Part shown: positions 48,431 to 61,570 of the stretch, piece after piece
Position numbering within the stretch: the first letter of the stretch is position 1
Layout: every line of letters begins with the position of its first letter
DNA from: Isoperla grammatica
Taxonomy: Eukaryota > Arthropoda > Insecta > Plecoptera > Perlodidae
Reading direction: 5' to 3'
DNA length: 64,000 nt
Assembly: GCA_945910005.1 (NCBI GenBank)
Contig: OX246746.1
Coordinates: forward strand, 13,497,726-13,561,725
Made by a program: the position numbers and the translations under genes
Notes under the pieces: model-generated
Told to the model about the DNA's origin: nothing
Seen by the model: only the letters and a program-made list of their open reading frames with translations
Database searches by the model: none

Positions 48431-51400
48431 TAATCAATCAATCAATCATTCAATCAATCAATCAATCAACTCTCTCTTTCATTTATGTAACCATTCTTAT
48501 TTTACTGGTAACTTCGAAATATAATTTAAAAAAGTGAACGCGCAAATTAAAGCTGTTAGACAAAAAAACAAATCAGTAAGGTATCTGTGAAAACCATGTG
48601 TTTAAAGTTGACTTTAATTTTCAGACGCAGCCATGATTGAAATGATTGAAATGAGGGGGGGGACTGGTCGGGCGGGGTATAGAGCTGTTAAACGTGTATG
48701 AATATTTGTACACGTTTATATTCGCGCGGGTGTTTACACGTTTAAACGTTTACACGACTCAGCCCTAAGTACGACAGAAAGAATACGTGTTCCTTTATCA
48801 TGAGCTTTCTTTCGTGAATTACGTCAATTTGGATTTTGGAAAGTGTTAAACTGAGCCGCCATGCTTAAATAAAGGTTCTTCTCTTTACAGATGTCGGAAA
48901 CAGTGCGATTTATCTCGCGCTGTACTCGACTGGAGTCGATACTCTATACCGACTGTGGCTGTCAAGCTCATTGCCATCGACTGCTTAGAGCACAAAGCAC
49001 AAACTGGATCTGCTATAATCGGAAATGGCAAGGTTTTCGGATCATAAAGCGAGTAGGCGTAAAACGGCGGTGTATCGACATTTCTCAAGATTGAACTGGG
49101 AAAAAATGTCGTGGTAACCGCGGACGGACGTCTTTGTAAACCGTACGTGGGTTCGAGCCCCTCACCTGGCACAATGCATTGATTTATTTAGCCGGAGAAC
49201 AAAGACAGATTCCCATGGAATGGCGTGAGTGAGGGAGGACCTTAAACCGAAGATTATCTTAGTTTGACGCTCCCCTCCTGTTCCCCTCCATCGCTATGTG
49301 ACCACCTTTCACCCCCGTGACAACCCGACAATCATATCATGTTTATTCATATCATATTATATTATTTATAATCAGATATGTTATTGGTTATCCTGGGCGG
49401 TGGTCACATAACTAAGGGTTCGAGCTTCAAACCATGTCAAACTAAAAATATCTGCACTCAGACTCTACTTCATACCCACAAGAATTCAATACATCTCCAA
49501 GTTGGCAAGTGATCAGACAAACAACGCGTTACGAGTAGATTGTGCCACGTGTGAAGCCATTAGTACATAACGGGACAAGGACTACTAATGACTATACCTC
49601 TCACTCATAATGGCAACGATGCTAATCGCGAAAGTGAGTAGGTGAGACATCCAGCCCAAGCCAGGGTTCGAACTCTGGAACCGCACCTATAATGCATCTA
49701 AAAACCACCTAGGGGGAGAAGGGGTTGCACTAATGCTAGGGGTTATTATTAACGAGCGTAGCCTAGTTATATACCCTATCGAAATGGAGAGAGTAGAGTA
49801 AAAATACCAACATAACAACTACGTTATATTGAGTGGAGCGTTGTTCCCTGCGAATGCACGGATTTTTTCGAAGACATTGTTTTCCTTGGAAGGGGTTGCA
49901 CTATGCTAGGGGTTATTATTAACGAGCGTAGCCTAGTTATATACCCTATCGAAATGGAGAGAGTAGAGTAAAAATACCAACATAATAACTACGTTATTGA
50001 GTGGAGCTTTGTTCACTACGAATGCACGGATTATTTTCGAAGACATTGTTTTCCTTGTACCCCTACCTTCGCGTTTAAATCCGCTTACCCGTTTGAGCTT
50101 TTGCCTTGCGCAATGGTTCTGAGCTAAAACCTAAAAACAAGCTGAACGGAGGCCGGAGAGAAGACGACAAACTCAATCAAACGAAATTCAGTTACCGGAA
50201 TGGAACTTACAAAATGATGAACAGGCACGAGCGGAAATGCGGAAATGGAAAACATTTGGACAGGGACTTATCTCCAGTTCCCCTTAGTAATCGATTGTGG
50301 CCACCCTTGCAATATCGAGATGAGATTCACCTCCAGTGTTGCAACATTTCCGCGTGCACCCCTCGGATGAATTAATAATAAGACCGGTTTGAGTCGTATG
50401 AATGCAGAGTGTACGCGCGGGATATTACGCGATTATACTCAAGCTGACGGAAGGAATTATTTTATCATTATTGTAAAATTATTCTAGACTTTAAAGTGTT
50501 GTAAATTGTAATGGTTGCAACGCTATGTAAGTGTGTAAGTACGAAGTGTATTAAAATTATTCATGTTTTTATATCCCATTCTATTAACATGGATATAGTG
50601 ATAATTCTATGTAAATATGCTAAAATTCCAAACCGTTTAGTACACTAAAGCTCTCACAGCTTAGTGTTATGTATAATTTGTGACGGAAGTGAATATTTAT
50701 TATAATTAATGTTTTGTTCATTTCATCTCGCATGGAATTTATTTTCTTGCAATAATACATTGTACTTATATGACATTACAATTATTTTTGTTAATATCTA
50801 GGTATGTTTAAAATTAAAATATATACTTTAACGTGAACAAGATACAGCCACACAACCAAATGACTTAATCGAAAGATTGGTTTCAAAGCTTCAGAGTGTG
50901 TTGCAGAGTGTAGACCCAGTAGACCCCCCCCCCCCTCCCCCCCCCCCCCCCTCTGCAGCAGGTACGAATAAAAATGAATTCAATAAAATGTATCTATAAA
51001 ATAATAAATTACATGTTACCGAACTATTTTGGAAGAATCCTAAAACCTGTCAATAATGTACACAGTCATAATATAAGGTAAATACATGATTTCTATGCAA
51101 TAAGAGAATTGCAGTAAACACGTTTTCTATACAGGCATCAGGGAATAGAGCAAATAACTGTAGAAATGTATCTTAAAATAAAAAATATCTTCTCGCAAGG
51201 TAATGTGCTATTATAGTATGTGTTATGCGTTTATAACTTTGGATAGTCTTATAAATTAATTTATTGTCATGTGCTATTATGATAAGTGTTAAGGATTTTA
51301 TTTTGTCATGGTGTAAAATAGTAATGTAATGAAATAGCTTCCAAATGCTAAATAAAGACTAAACTAACTAACAATTGACTCTAAAACCTGTGATTTAATA

Positions 51401-51441
51401 GTGATAACAACAATAATATGTTAACAACAACAAAAACACCA

Positions 51442-51507
<66 letters not shown>

Positions 51508-54500
51508 TAATAATAATAATAATACCTAATAAAAATATAATAAAAACATAATAATAGATAGACCTACCTTCCAGTGATCCGACGTAAGCCTTTCCCGGGT
51601 CAAAGTTCACAATGTGGCCTTCAGAGTTCTCGAAAACTGCGTCTTTGGCGAACACTGCCGTATCCGGTGTCAGACGCAATCGAAACAACCTAAAACATAA
51701 CCGTATACTGACTTGGATCCTTGTTTGGTTGGAGACGTGGAAGACGTGGCTCAAGGACTTGGGTCCTTGTTGGAGACGTGGAAGACGTGGCTCAAGGACT
51801 TGGGTCCTTGTTGGAGACGTGGAAGACATGGCTCAAGGACTTGGGTCCTTGTTTGAGACGTGGAAGACTTGGCCTAAGGACTTGGGTTCTTGTTTGGAGA
51901 CGTGGAAGACATGGCTCAAGGACTTGAGTCCTTGTTTGAGACGTGGAAGCCTTGGCTCAAGGATTTTGGCCCTTGTTTGAGACGTGAAAGACATGGCCTA
52001 AGGACTTGGGTTCTTGTTCGGAGACGTGGAAGACATGGCTCAAGGACTTGGGTCCTTGTTTGAGACGTGGAAGACTTGGCTCAAGGACTTGGGTCCTTGT
52101 TTGAGACGTGGAAGACATGGCTCAAGAACTTGGGTCCTTTGAGACGTGGAAGACTTGGCTCAAGGACTTGGGTCCTTGTTTGACACGTGGAAGCCATGGC
52201 TCAAGGACTTGGGTCCTTGTTTGAGACGTGGAAGACATGGCTCAAGGACTGGGGTCCTTGTTTGGTTGGATTGGAGACGTGGAAGACTTGGCTCAAGGAC
52301 TTGGGTCCTTGTTTGAGACGTGGAAGACTTGGCTCAAGGACTTGGGTCCTTGTTTGAGACGTGGAAGACATGGCTCAAGGACTTGGGTCCTTGTTTGAGA
52401 CGTGGAAGACTTGGCTCACGTCTCTACTGTACGAGACGATAAGTGGTTGACACATTAGGGACTTACTTCGATCGCACAGATTAGCTATATTCAGGGTGTG
52501 CCCCTCACCCCCTCTGGTAATTTCATAACTGGCTCTTTTTTACTGAAAGGTATCCCCGCCGGAGATGGCTAAATCCACACCTCTGAATACCCATATTATC
52601 TCATATCATATCATATCATATCAAGTGACTTTATCTGTAACGTTAATAAGTAATTCAACATTCACAGTCTCTCGAACCAATGTGTCGCTGTGGAGTGGAG
52701 GAATTCCGACTAAGGAAGGGGGCGCCGTAGTATCATCTGCCCCTTACTGGCTACGCTATTGTGTACAACGGAACGGAGTGAGAAACTGCGAGTTAGATAT
52801 TAAATGGATCATCTAGTGAACCAGGAAGTGACAACCTGCAAGGTAGCTCGCCAAGTGACGCGGTGAAGCCAGCTAAGCCCCCGCGCGAGATGTGTTGAGT
52901 GTCACTCACTGGTGTTTCATGTTTGTTCTTGACATATAATCGATGTGTGAATGTGATGTGATGATATCCACGTATAATGCCGACATTACACGACTCAATA
53001 CTTTCGTCAAACGTATTGAATTCAAGAACAAAAGCGAATCAAAAACAGTTTGTTAAAAAACTGCAACAATGTAGCTTCTATTAATTGATGCTTTTTTGTC
53101 CTTGAATTCAATAAGTTTGACGAAAGTATTGAACCGTGTAATGTGGGTATTACGCCTGCACCACAATAAAACTAGGAATGAAAACGTACGTGCGTCGATC
53201 TTGTGTCAATATCGTTTGAAAACAGAGCATATGTTTATCGTTTATTGTATGGTAGCTTCCGTTGATCCAATACAGTTTTGGAAATTGGAATCGTCAAAAG
53301 AAAATACAATAAATAATAGTAAACACAAAACAGTTGTCTACTTCTAAATGCCCGTTTTACCTTAGCTTAGATCTTATGATTTCTTCTGTTTGACCTACTT
53401 AGCGATGTAATATGCGAAATTTTAGTTGCGAAAAGTTTTAAACAGACAATGAAAGTTTCTTGAAATTATATCTTACGTGGAATGTGGACTTACAAAGCAT
53501 AAACCAGAACACTGGTAATCAACGTCGGCCTAAGTTTTGTTTTTAAAGCTGCAGTATGTGAGTTGTGTGTTGAAGAAATGTATTCAATTATGTTAATAGA
53601 TTTACGCAATACTGTACAGTACCGGTACTGACAAACGCATATTTTGTACTACGTTCCAGGTGTACATGCAAACGGTGACGTTGAAACCGTCCCCTCCCCC
53701 CCCTCCCCACTCCCACCACCCAACCTGAAAATCAGTCTTGTAACTGCCAAGACTGTAGAGAGACAATAAATACAAAATTTGTTTATTATTTTTATTTTTT
53801 ATTTTACGAACTATATAGTTAGAAGAAGCTGTATTTTTCAAATGTGTTCTTCATTGGAAAACGATATTTTGACAGAAAGCGACAACTCCTGGAAGCTGTT
53901 CTACAACATGTAGGCCTACTGTGTTGTGACCGCTTTAGCTATTATGTTGTTGTGTAGGATCCGCAGTGGGCAGTGGTGGGCCACTTTTCGAGGAATGGTC
54001 CACATTTCATTACAGTGATGTGAATGAGCGGAGAGAACGGAGTATGACGGGAGTATGACGTCACTATATTTCACAAGGTTACTTCCTCCGTGTATGAGGT
54101 ACTGCATGCTTGAGAAGTAAGCCCATTACGTCATACCTACCTCTAGTAGGCACCGCATATATTATATAAACACGCTGCAAACCGTGGAAGTTCACAGTGA
54201 AACCGTATGAAATTATTCATTTACTAACTCGTGGAAATCGTTGTTTCATGTTTCGCATTTTCAATCACGTACTAGTTTTCATTTGTGTTGTAATATCAAG
54301 CGTCATCATGAGCTTTTACTCAGGAGTCGGACTTGTCTTATTGACTGTCGTAACGAGTTCACGCTGCAGATGTTGGCTAGCATTGCCATCGACATTTGCG
54401 GCTCAACAATTGTCTTTGAGCGGAAGAAACTACGGTGGCGACGTAAATGAAACCGTTACTGAATGTTGTGAGGGACTGTACTTGACTGTACTTGACTGTA

Positions 54501-57500
54501 CTTCGCTGGACACCCACAACACATCTCTGCGCCACATCGAAGGTCATTGGCTCACTAGTTTCTTAGAGGGGGCCTGGCCTCTTCGCTAAAGTCACGCGGT
54601 ACAGGTGGGCACAAACATGCGGTCAATTCAATTGAATTTTATTCAAATGCATTTTTTTTTTTTTAAATACAAGTACTGCAGGAATGTCAGATGTAAATTT
54701 GCGGCAAATACTCGAAATTACAGGTAATGTCTGTTTGGAGAACTTTCTATACGAAGAGGGTTGCGGTAAACTAGAAGAATTCGTTATATAGTAAGTAATC
54801 AGTAAGAGGGATTTTGATTTTATGAACAATATAGTCAATATTTTCATAACACTTTTCGTCAACGTAAACTCAAAGTTTAATCATTACAAAATTAGTATAA
54901 ATTACAATTCAGAGGTAATTCACAAAAAAAGAAAACGGAATGTCACATTTTTTTCTGAAAAGTAGTTAACTAAATGTGCCTTTTGCCTAGTTTCGTGTTT
55001 CGTCGACGATTATTATGGGGAAATATCATGTAAGTTTTAAAGGCATATATGCCATAAGTTTTATTTATGATATTTGAGTTGTGGTGGTATGGTTTTTCCT
55101 TTTTATAGTACTTCATAATAAATATCAACATTTAATAAAAATAAAAATCATGGGTATGTTGTGGAAAATATGATATCACATCGGCAATACAAAACCAATC
55201 AATTGAAAATTATCTGTTTACTAGAAGGTACGTGATCTTCTAGTAAGCTACTCTAGAATCAAGCAATGTTTGTATCAAATTTTATACGCATATTTCCAAT
55301 GTTCTTAGCTCTCCTGAACCATTAGTAAAATGTGCCTTGTAAAGTAGGCCCTACCTGTTATGAGAGATGACATCAAGGCGAAGGACCAGCGGCCCAGTCT
55401 CCCTCTTGTGGCGTCTCTCCAGGACCCATCTGTCGTAGACCACAGGCTCGAAGTAGCGAATGAACTCATTCAGGACAACACCTGAAAAAAAAAAACGGTT
55501 GTTTATTAGGGTTCGACTCCCGGTTGATGATAAAGGCCTCTCACACCAAAAAGTAAGATAGTGTCAGGGGAGTCGGGACCGCCCACAATTAGTTTCCAAC
55601 TTAACAAGTGCGAATCACCCACGTTTTTACCGATTATCTAGTTCAGTTTGGTTGCGTTAAGTTTTTTGACGGAAACCTGCTTGCACGTTTTCTTGTGCTT
55701 TACAGTCCAAAAACTTACCGCAACCAAATTGTACTAGATAATCGGGAAAAACGTCAGTGATTTGTGGGTGCGAGGTCCTGATACTATCTTACTTCTTGCT
55801 GTGAGATACCTATACTGGCACAGCTTTGGGGCCATCATAGCATAAGGCACATAATAAATGGTAAAGTCGCGGTACCCAAAGAACTGAGATAGTTACTTTT
55901 GCGTTCTCAACTTAACAAGCACGAATCACTAACGATTGTTCCGATTATCTAGTACAATTTGGTTGCGGTAAGTTTTTGACGGTAACGTACAAGAAAACGT
56001 GCAAGCAGGTTTCCGTCAAAAAACTTAACGGAACCAAATTGTAGTAGATAATCGGGAAGAACTTTAATGATTCGCACTTGTTAAGTTGGAAACTAATTGT
56101 GGGGGCGGTGTTGACTCCCCTGACACTATCTCACTTCTTGGTGTGAGAGAACTTTATGTTTGCGCGGAACAATCTTACCTATGCCTTCGCCATAGACGAT
56201 GGTTCGTGGGCAGTGGCCAATCAGCGATCGTATTTGAAATTGGGGCTCGCTTTTTGTTGGCAATGATTATGAATCACTGGTCTATGAGGGAAGCATAGCT
56301 GTAACTGTAACGTTGTTTCGGACCAAGAATAAGAGCCGGTTGAATCGGTGGATAGACTATACAAATTTACTTACTTACTTACTTATTTACTTATTATTTA
56401 TTTATATACTATTGTTATTTTCTCAACCAATCATTGTCAATTGTAAAAAGTGAACGAAGAAACTGACTATTTTATTTGCTTATGATCGTGCTTGCTGGGA
56501 TCGAAATACATTCCTCCTCAATTTTCGTTTTCGAAATGTTATACTCAGAAAAATAGGGGTAATCGACTCATGTTGGCAATTTCGTAACGTTTCGTTTTCC
56601 TTGTCAACAGACTTCATTATTTACAACACAGGTAATTTATTTCAGACGCGGAAATGTGTTAAGTCGGATAATTATACTGGCGTCACCGTCATGAGAACTC
56701 AACACATACACTATAAATAAAACGATTTCTAGCTACTTAATTACCGGCATTTAGAGTTGACATACATCTCAAAGAAATAAAATTAAAAGGACACAAGTTT
56801 ACTCCAAAACTAATGTTTAGTAATTAACATTTTTCGTAGTAATACCTGTAATAGGGTGCACCAGCTTTACCTGATGTGCCCCTCTTCAGGTGAATAACTA
56901 GGTGCTTGGATAGTTGGGAATTGGAATATCCGAGGGCTGTAATTAGTAGGATTCAATCCCAGAATTCGACTTTACGGCTGAGGAAAACCTCGGCAAAACC
57001 TTCGGTCAGGACTCAGGACTGTCGCTGGCCGGAATTGCACTGGCGACTTCCAGAAATAATGTCTCCATTTCGTTCGTGCTGTAGATATAAGAATTAACGG
57101 AGCGCCGAAGAAAAAATAAAATGGTCATACCGCTCTACTCATCCACTCTGTAATCAAATATTGCAGCACATTGCAACTGATATGGAGTGAACGCTACAAC
57201 TAAGAGAAAAGACAGATCCTCAGCTTATGAAATGCCATGGCATTATGTAGCCCAGCCTTGTAATAAGGGAAGAGGGGGTTGGAGGCCAGGCGAAGCTATT
57301 GATTTTGGAGCATTTCCCTGCGAAGCATAGCAGGCGCTGTATCTCTTGCCAAAAAACATCCCTATTTTCGAGTGGAGCCAAACGGGAAAGTAGATCATTT
57401 CATTCCACACAGCCAACTGTTTTCAAATACATTCAGTTTTGAGTTAAGCTGGCTGGCCTGGAGGTGATGGAATTGAATGTAATGCGATGCGCTGATGTTT

Positions 57501-60500
57501 GTTGATTTACGCTCTCCGATTGTGAGGCTAAAATAAAATACAACCCTGTGGCTGTTCTGTTTGACCTTTGCAATTTCCTCGTATCATGAGCGAGTGCCGC
57601 GAGAATCAATTACATTTCCATGGATATTGGACGGAATTGAAACCCCCTTACCCCTTCCCACCATTGTATTATGATGTCCAACAATGGAACTCATTGATCT
57701 CATTGTTGGTAGTTTGAATGTAGCCTGGAGTAGAGGACGCATACGGTACATCATACATCATATTCTTTAATCGTATTGTATCGTGTAAAATTATATAATA
57801 AATAATATATTTATAGCATCATTTGAACAAGATATACGATTGAATAAATAAATTGACTCTTTTTAAAAGAACGATAAAACATAAACCAAGAAAAGCAATT
57901 ACATGCATTCTTTAATTATGCTCTGCTTGACACATTTTTGTACTTTCATTTTTAAAAACGTGTAATTTATTTGCTTCTTCCCAAACCTTTGTGTGTGCGT
58001 GGTTTTACCAAACATACAGGAGAAGGTTGCTCCAATATTGAAACCGCACGCAGGATATTGCATTAATTTAGTGATAGGGATTTTAAGAACGCTTGCTATA
58101 CTTCTTTGAAACGTGGAATGTGATTTCCAAGAACTATAAAGACAACATACAAACATTTATTATATTGCATATTCAATTGTTATATTTTTTTTTGAATTAG
58201 TGATGGTCCAAAGAAGTGTCGGAGCTCAATGATCAATATCCCCTCCCCCCTCAAATAAAAGAGGTTTAAAGAAACAATAAAGTGTAATTTGTAGTGTTCA
58301 GCAAAGACTTTTAAGTATTTTATTGAAATGTCAGTTTTCCGAGGGCTCAGTCAATAACGTTGTTTTTGGCATCTTTTAACTCATTTAAATATGATATATT
58401 GTTATAGTATATATCAGTGGTACTTGCTCGTCTAGCTATAATAAGTAATCAGTTTTAGAAGATAGGAATCGCTATAATTTGCTGTAAGTAAAACGTACCA
58501 GTGCGGAGCACTCCAGCTCACTTTCATCACATGCAATTACTTTGTATAATATAACTATTTCAAACACAGGAAGTGATTATAGAGTGATCATCCTAGTACC
58601 TAGTGATATTAAAATGTGTTTAAATACTGTATCTAGTTCTTACTGAACTTCCAGATTGTACCTTTTTCCATTATTGTTTGTGTAGCGGTCTTCAGTTATT
58701 ACTGCATGAAAAACGGTACCGGAAAACGGTATCTGCATCTTGGACAGTCTTTTACTTGACTGGGTAGTAAACCATACCAGCCCTCTATGGTCTGTCTCGT
58801 ATGTTATGATTGCAATGCAGCCATGCAGGTGTTGCCAACTGTATGGTCATCATGGTCTGATCTGCATCTTAGACAGTCTTTACTACACTGGGGAGTAAAC
58901 CATACCAGCCCTCTATGGTCTGTCTCGTATGTTATGATTGCAATGCAGCCATGCAGGTGTTGCCAACTGTATGGTCATCATGGTCTGATCTGCATCTTGG
59001 ACAGTCTTTACTACACTGGGGAGTAAACCATACCAGCCCTCTATGGTCTGTTTCGTATGATATGATTGCAATGCTGCCATGCAGGTGTTGCCAACTGTAG
59101 CCATTATGGTGTGAAGCGATTATAATACAAGTCGACCCTGAGTTTGACCATCACTCGGAGAAAACTTGTTATCGTCATCATAATATATGAACACTGATTT
59201 ACTATACAAAATAACGTTCAAGTAAGACCTGTATGCCCATTTTTAGTTTTAGAAAGAAAAGCCCTGAAACTTTTCGAAATACGTGAAAACTGTGCATTTG
59301 ATGCAACAACTTGCAATAATGTTGGAGTTGTCTGTGTGTCTGTGTGTGTGTTATACGAAAGCCATCGTTTGACATTACCAATGGTAAATGTCAGCTTGAG
59401 AACGCATCGTACAATTTGTATCCATGCATACATACTCAGTAACTCACGAAGCTCCGTGGTAGCACACGGGAAACACATGGGGATGATGTTATAACACTTA
59501 CTAAACCATTATGAAGTTGAAGCGTGGGGGGGGAGGGGGGTGGTTACTCCTTTGTATCAGAACTGTACATGGTTAATGATTATGCCCTTTGGTCGGACAA
59601 ATATCGGGGTGGGGGCGATCTTTCCATCCCCCCCATGTATCCGTTACTGGTGTGTGAAACAAACTAGGAACTGTATTCGCCTCTCGACAGGCTTCGCTAG
59701 ACGTGGGCTGTATTTTACTCTTCCTACCCACCACAGTCATCCGCGATATCAGTGATCTTAGCCGCAATATAGCACACGACACGACCAACCAATAAAAGAG
59801 AAAGTACCAAGCAAAATGCTCGCTCGCTCACTATTGTGGCAGCTGCAGCGTTTCTGCATTGCGTTTAATTGTTTGAAAATGAAAGTTATACGTATACAAG
59901 AGCGACGTAACGCGACTTATCTCTCGTGCATCCATCTCTTTTGTCATTATTCCTGTATTCGTATCTCACGTGGATTTCATCATTTTTACTCATCCTACTC
60001 TCTCACTTCTTCATGGTAACTGCCTCTCTTTGGGGCGATACCAACGCCCATAACTCCCCCCCCCCCCCCCCATTATGACGACCCCGCGATGTGCAATGGA
60101 TCTTTTTCTAGCGACGTATTGACCTTACTGTAGAATACGTCGTAAAACACAACATCCTAAATAAGTAACGATTGTAAAAATAGTATCGTTACCCTGCACA
60201 AGTCGTCGAGGTTTATTAAAATTTCGAGCAACCGTAGCTATTATAGCGTAATGCATAATGGTAATGCGTAATGCACAGGCAATTGCGCTAATTTTGGACA
60301 TTTTAATACCCAATGACGACATTCGAAACGGTGACGCCATGTTAGGTAAGTTACATGTCCGGCAGCATCAAAGAGGACGGAGTGACACAGGGTGACGCCA
60401 TGTTAGGTAAGTTACATGTCCGGCAGCATCAAAGAGGACGGAGTGACACAGGGTGACGCCATGTTGGGTAAGTTACATGTCCGGCAGCATCAAAGAGGAC

Positions 60501-61512
60501 GGAGTGACACAGGGTGACGCCATGTTGGGTAAGTTACATGTCCGGCAGCATCAAAGAGGACGGAGTGACACAGGGTGACGCCATGTTGGGTAAGTTACAT
60601 GTCCGGCAGCATCAAAGAGGACGGAGTGACACAGGGTGACGCCATGTTGGGTAAGTTACATGTCCGGCAGCATCAAAGAGGACGGAGTGACACAGGGTGA
60701 CGCCATGTTGGGTAAGTTACATGTCCGGCAGCATCAAAGAGGACGGAGTGACACAGGGTGACGCCATGTTGGGTAAGTTACATGTCCGGCAGCATCAAAG
60801 AGGACGGAGTGACACAGGGTGACGCCATGTTGGGTAAGTTACATGTCCGGCAGCATCAAAGAGGACGGAGTGACACAGGGTGACGCCATGTTGGATAAGT
60901 TACATGTCCGGCAGCATCAAAGAGGACGGAGTGACACAGGGTGACGCCATGTTGGGTAAGTTACATGTCCGGCAGCATACCAGCCTCAGATCTTATCTAA
61001 TGCCCTTTTTATGCACGCTGATTCCACGAAAGTCAACAGATTCCTGGCGTTTTTCTCACGCATTCAGAAATATAGTATTCCGCTTAGTAGAGTAGAGAAG
61101 CCTCATTAGTCATTAGTCACGCGCACTGTTTCAGGTAACCAACCGAAAGTCGTAAATTATCCCTAATTATAACCTGTTTCAATTAGATGGTAGGAACTAC
61201 AGTAGTAGAAAATGAAGTTGGTATCATTGGGCTGTTTTGTAAGCATGAGAATATACGCAGGGGCAACTTTAGCAATCACATGTGGCGTATTCCTTGCCAC
61301 ATCGGTACATTGAGAACAATAGACACGATCCCTAATGTTCTTGAACAATCAGAGAGCGGTCGCATTGTGGAGAATGTTTCATGGTACACTATGCAGAACA
61401 TAATCAGATGTTTCTGACTGTGTTATTGTCACCACACAATGTTTTGTACATAGGCATGAGGGCCTATATTTTATGTAAATTCCTCCAAGAAGTTTATCCG
61501 TAAAAAAAAAAA

Positions 61513-61570
<58 letters not shown>

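Larger units (their letters stand above)
47665..51567 (-). other. ADAM10: ADAM10 intron 3
   Basis: This holds a retroposon 3' end with a CAAT tail, B-box-bearing SINE-like sequences, a 171-bp tandem duplication, a C-rich tract and an AAT microsatellite. No exon signals were found. Confidence 0.55.
51690..55354 (-). other. ADAM10: ADAM10 intron 2
   Basis: It begins (transcript 3' end) with the 41-bp minisatellite, and also holds the MITE at 52972-53153 and a short TCATA microsatellite near 52600. The rest shows no coding signal that I trust. Confidence 0.5.

Noticed and set aside
48306..48524. Plus-strand frame of repeated INQS residues
   Set aside because: Translation of the CAAT microsatellite.
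49130..49180. Possible tRNA gene
   Set aside because: A B box is present, but the acceptor and anticodon stems do not pair; recorded only as a tRNA-like relic.
50924..50965. Plus-strand splice acceptor after the C tract
   Set aside because: The C-rich run plus CTGCAG mimics an acceptor, but no coding sequence follows.
51612..51980. 122-codon plus-strand frame
   Set aside because: Runs from antisense exon 3 into the 41-bp minisatellite; it is open because the unit lacks stops in that frame.
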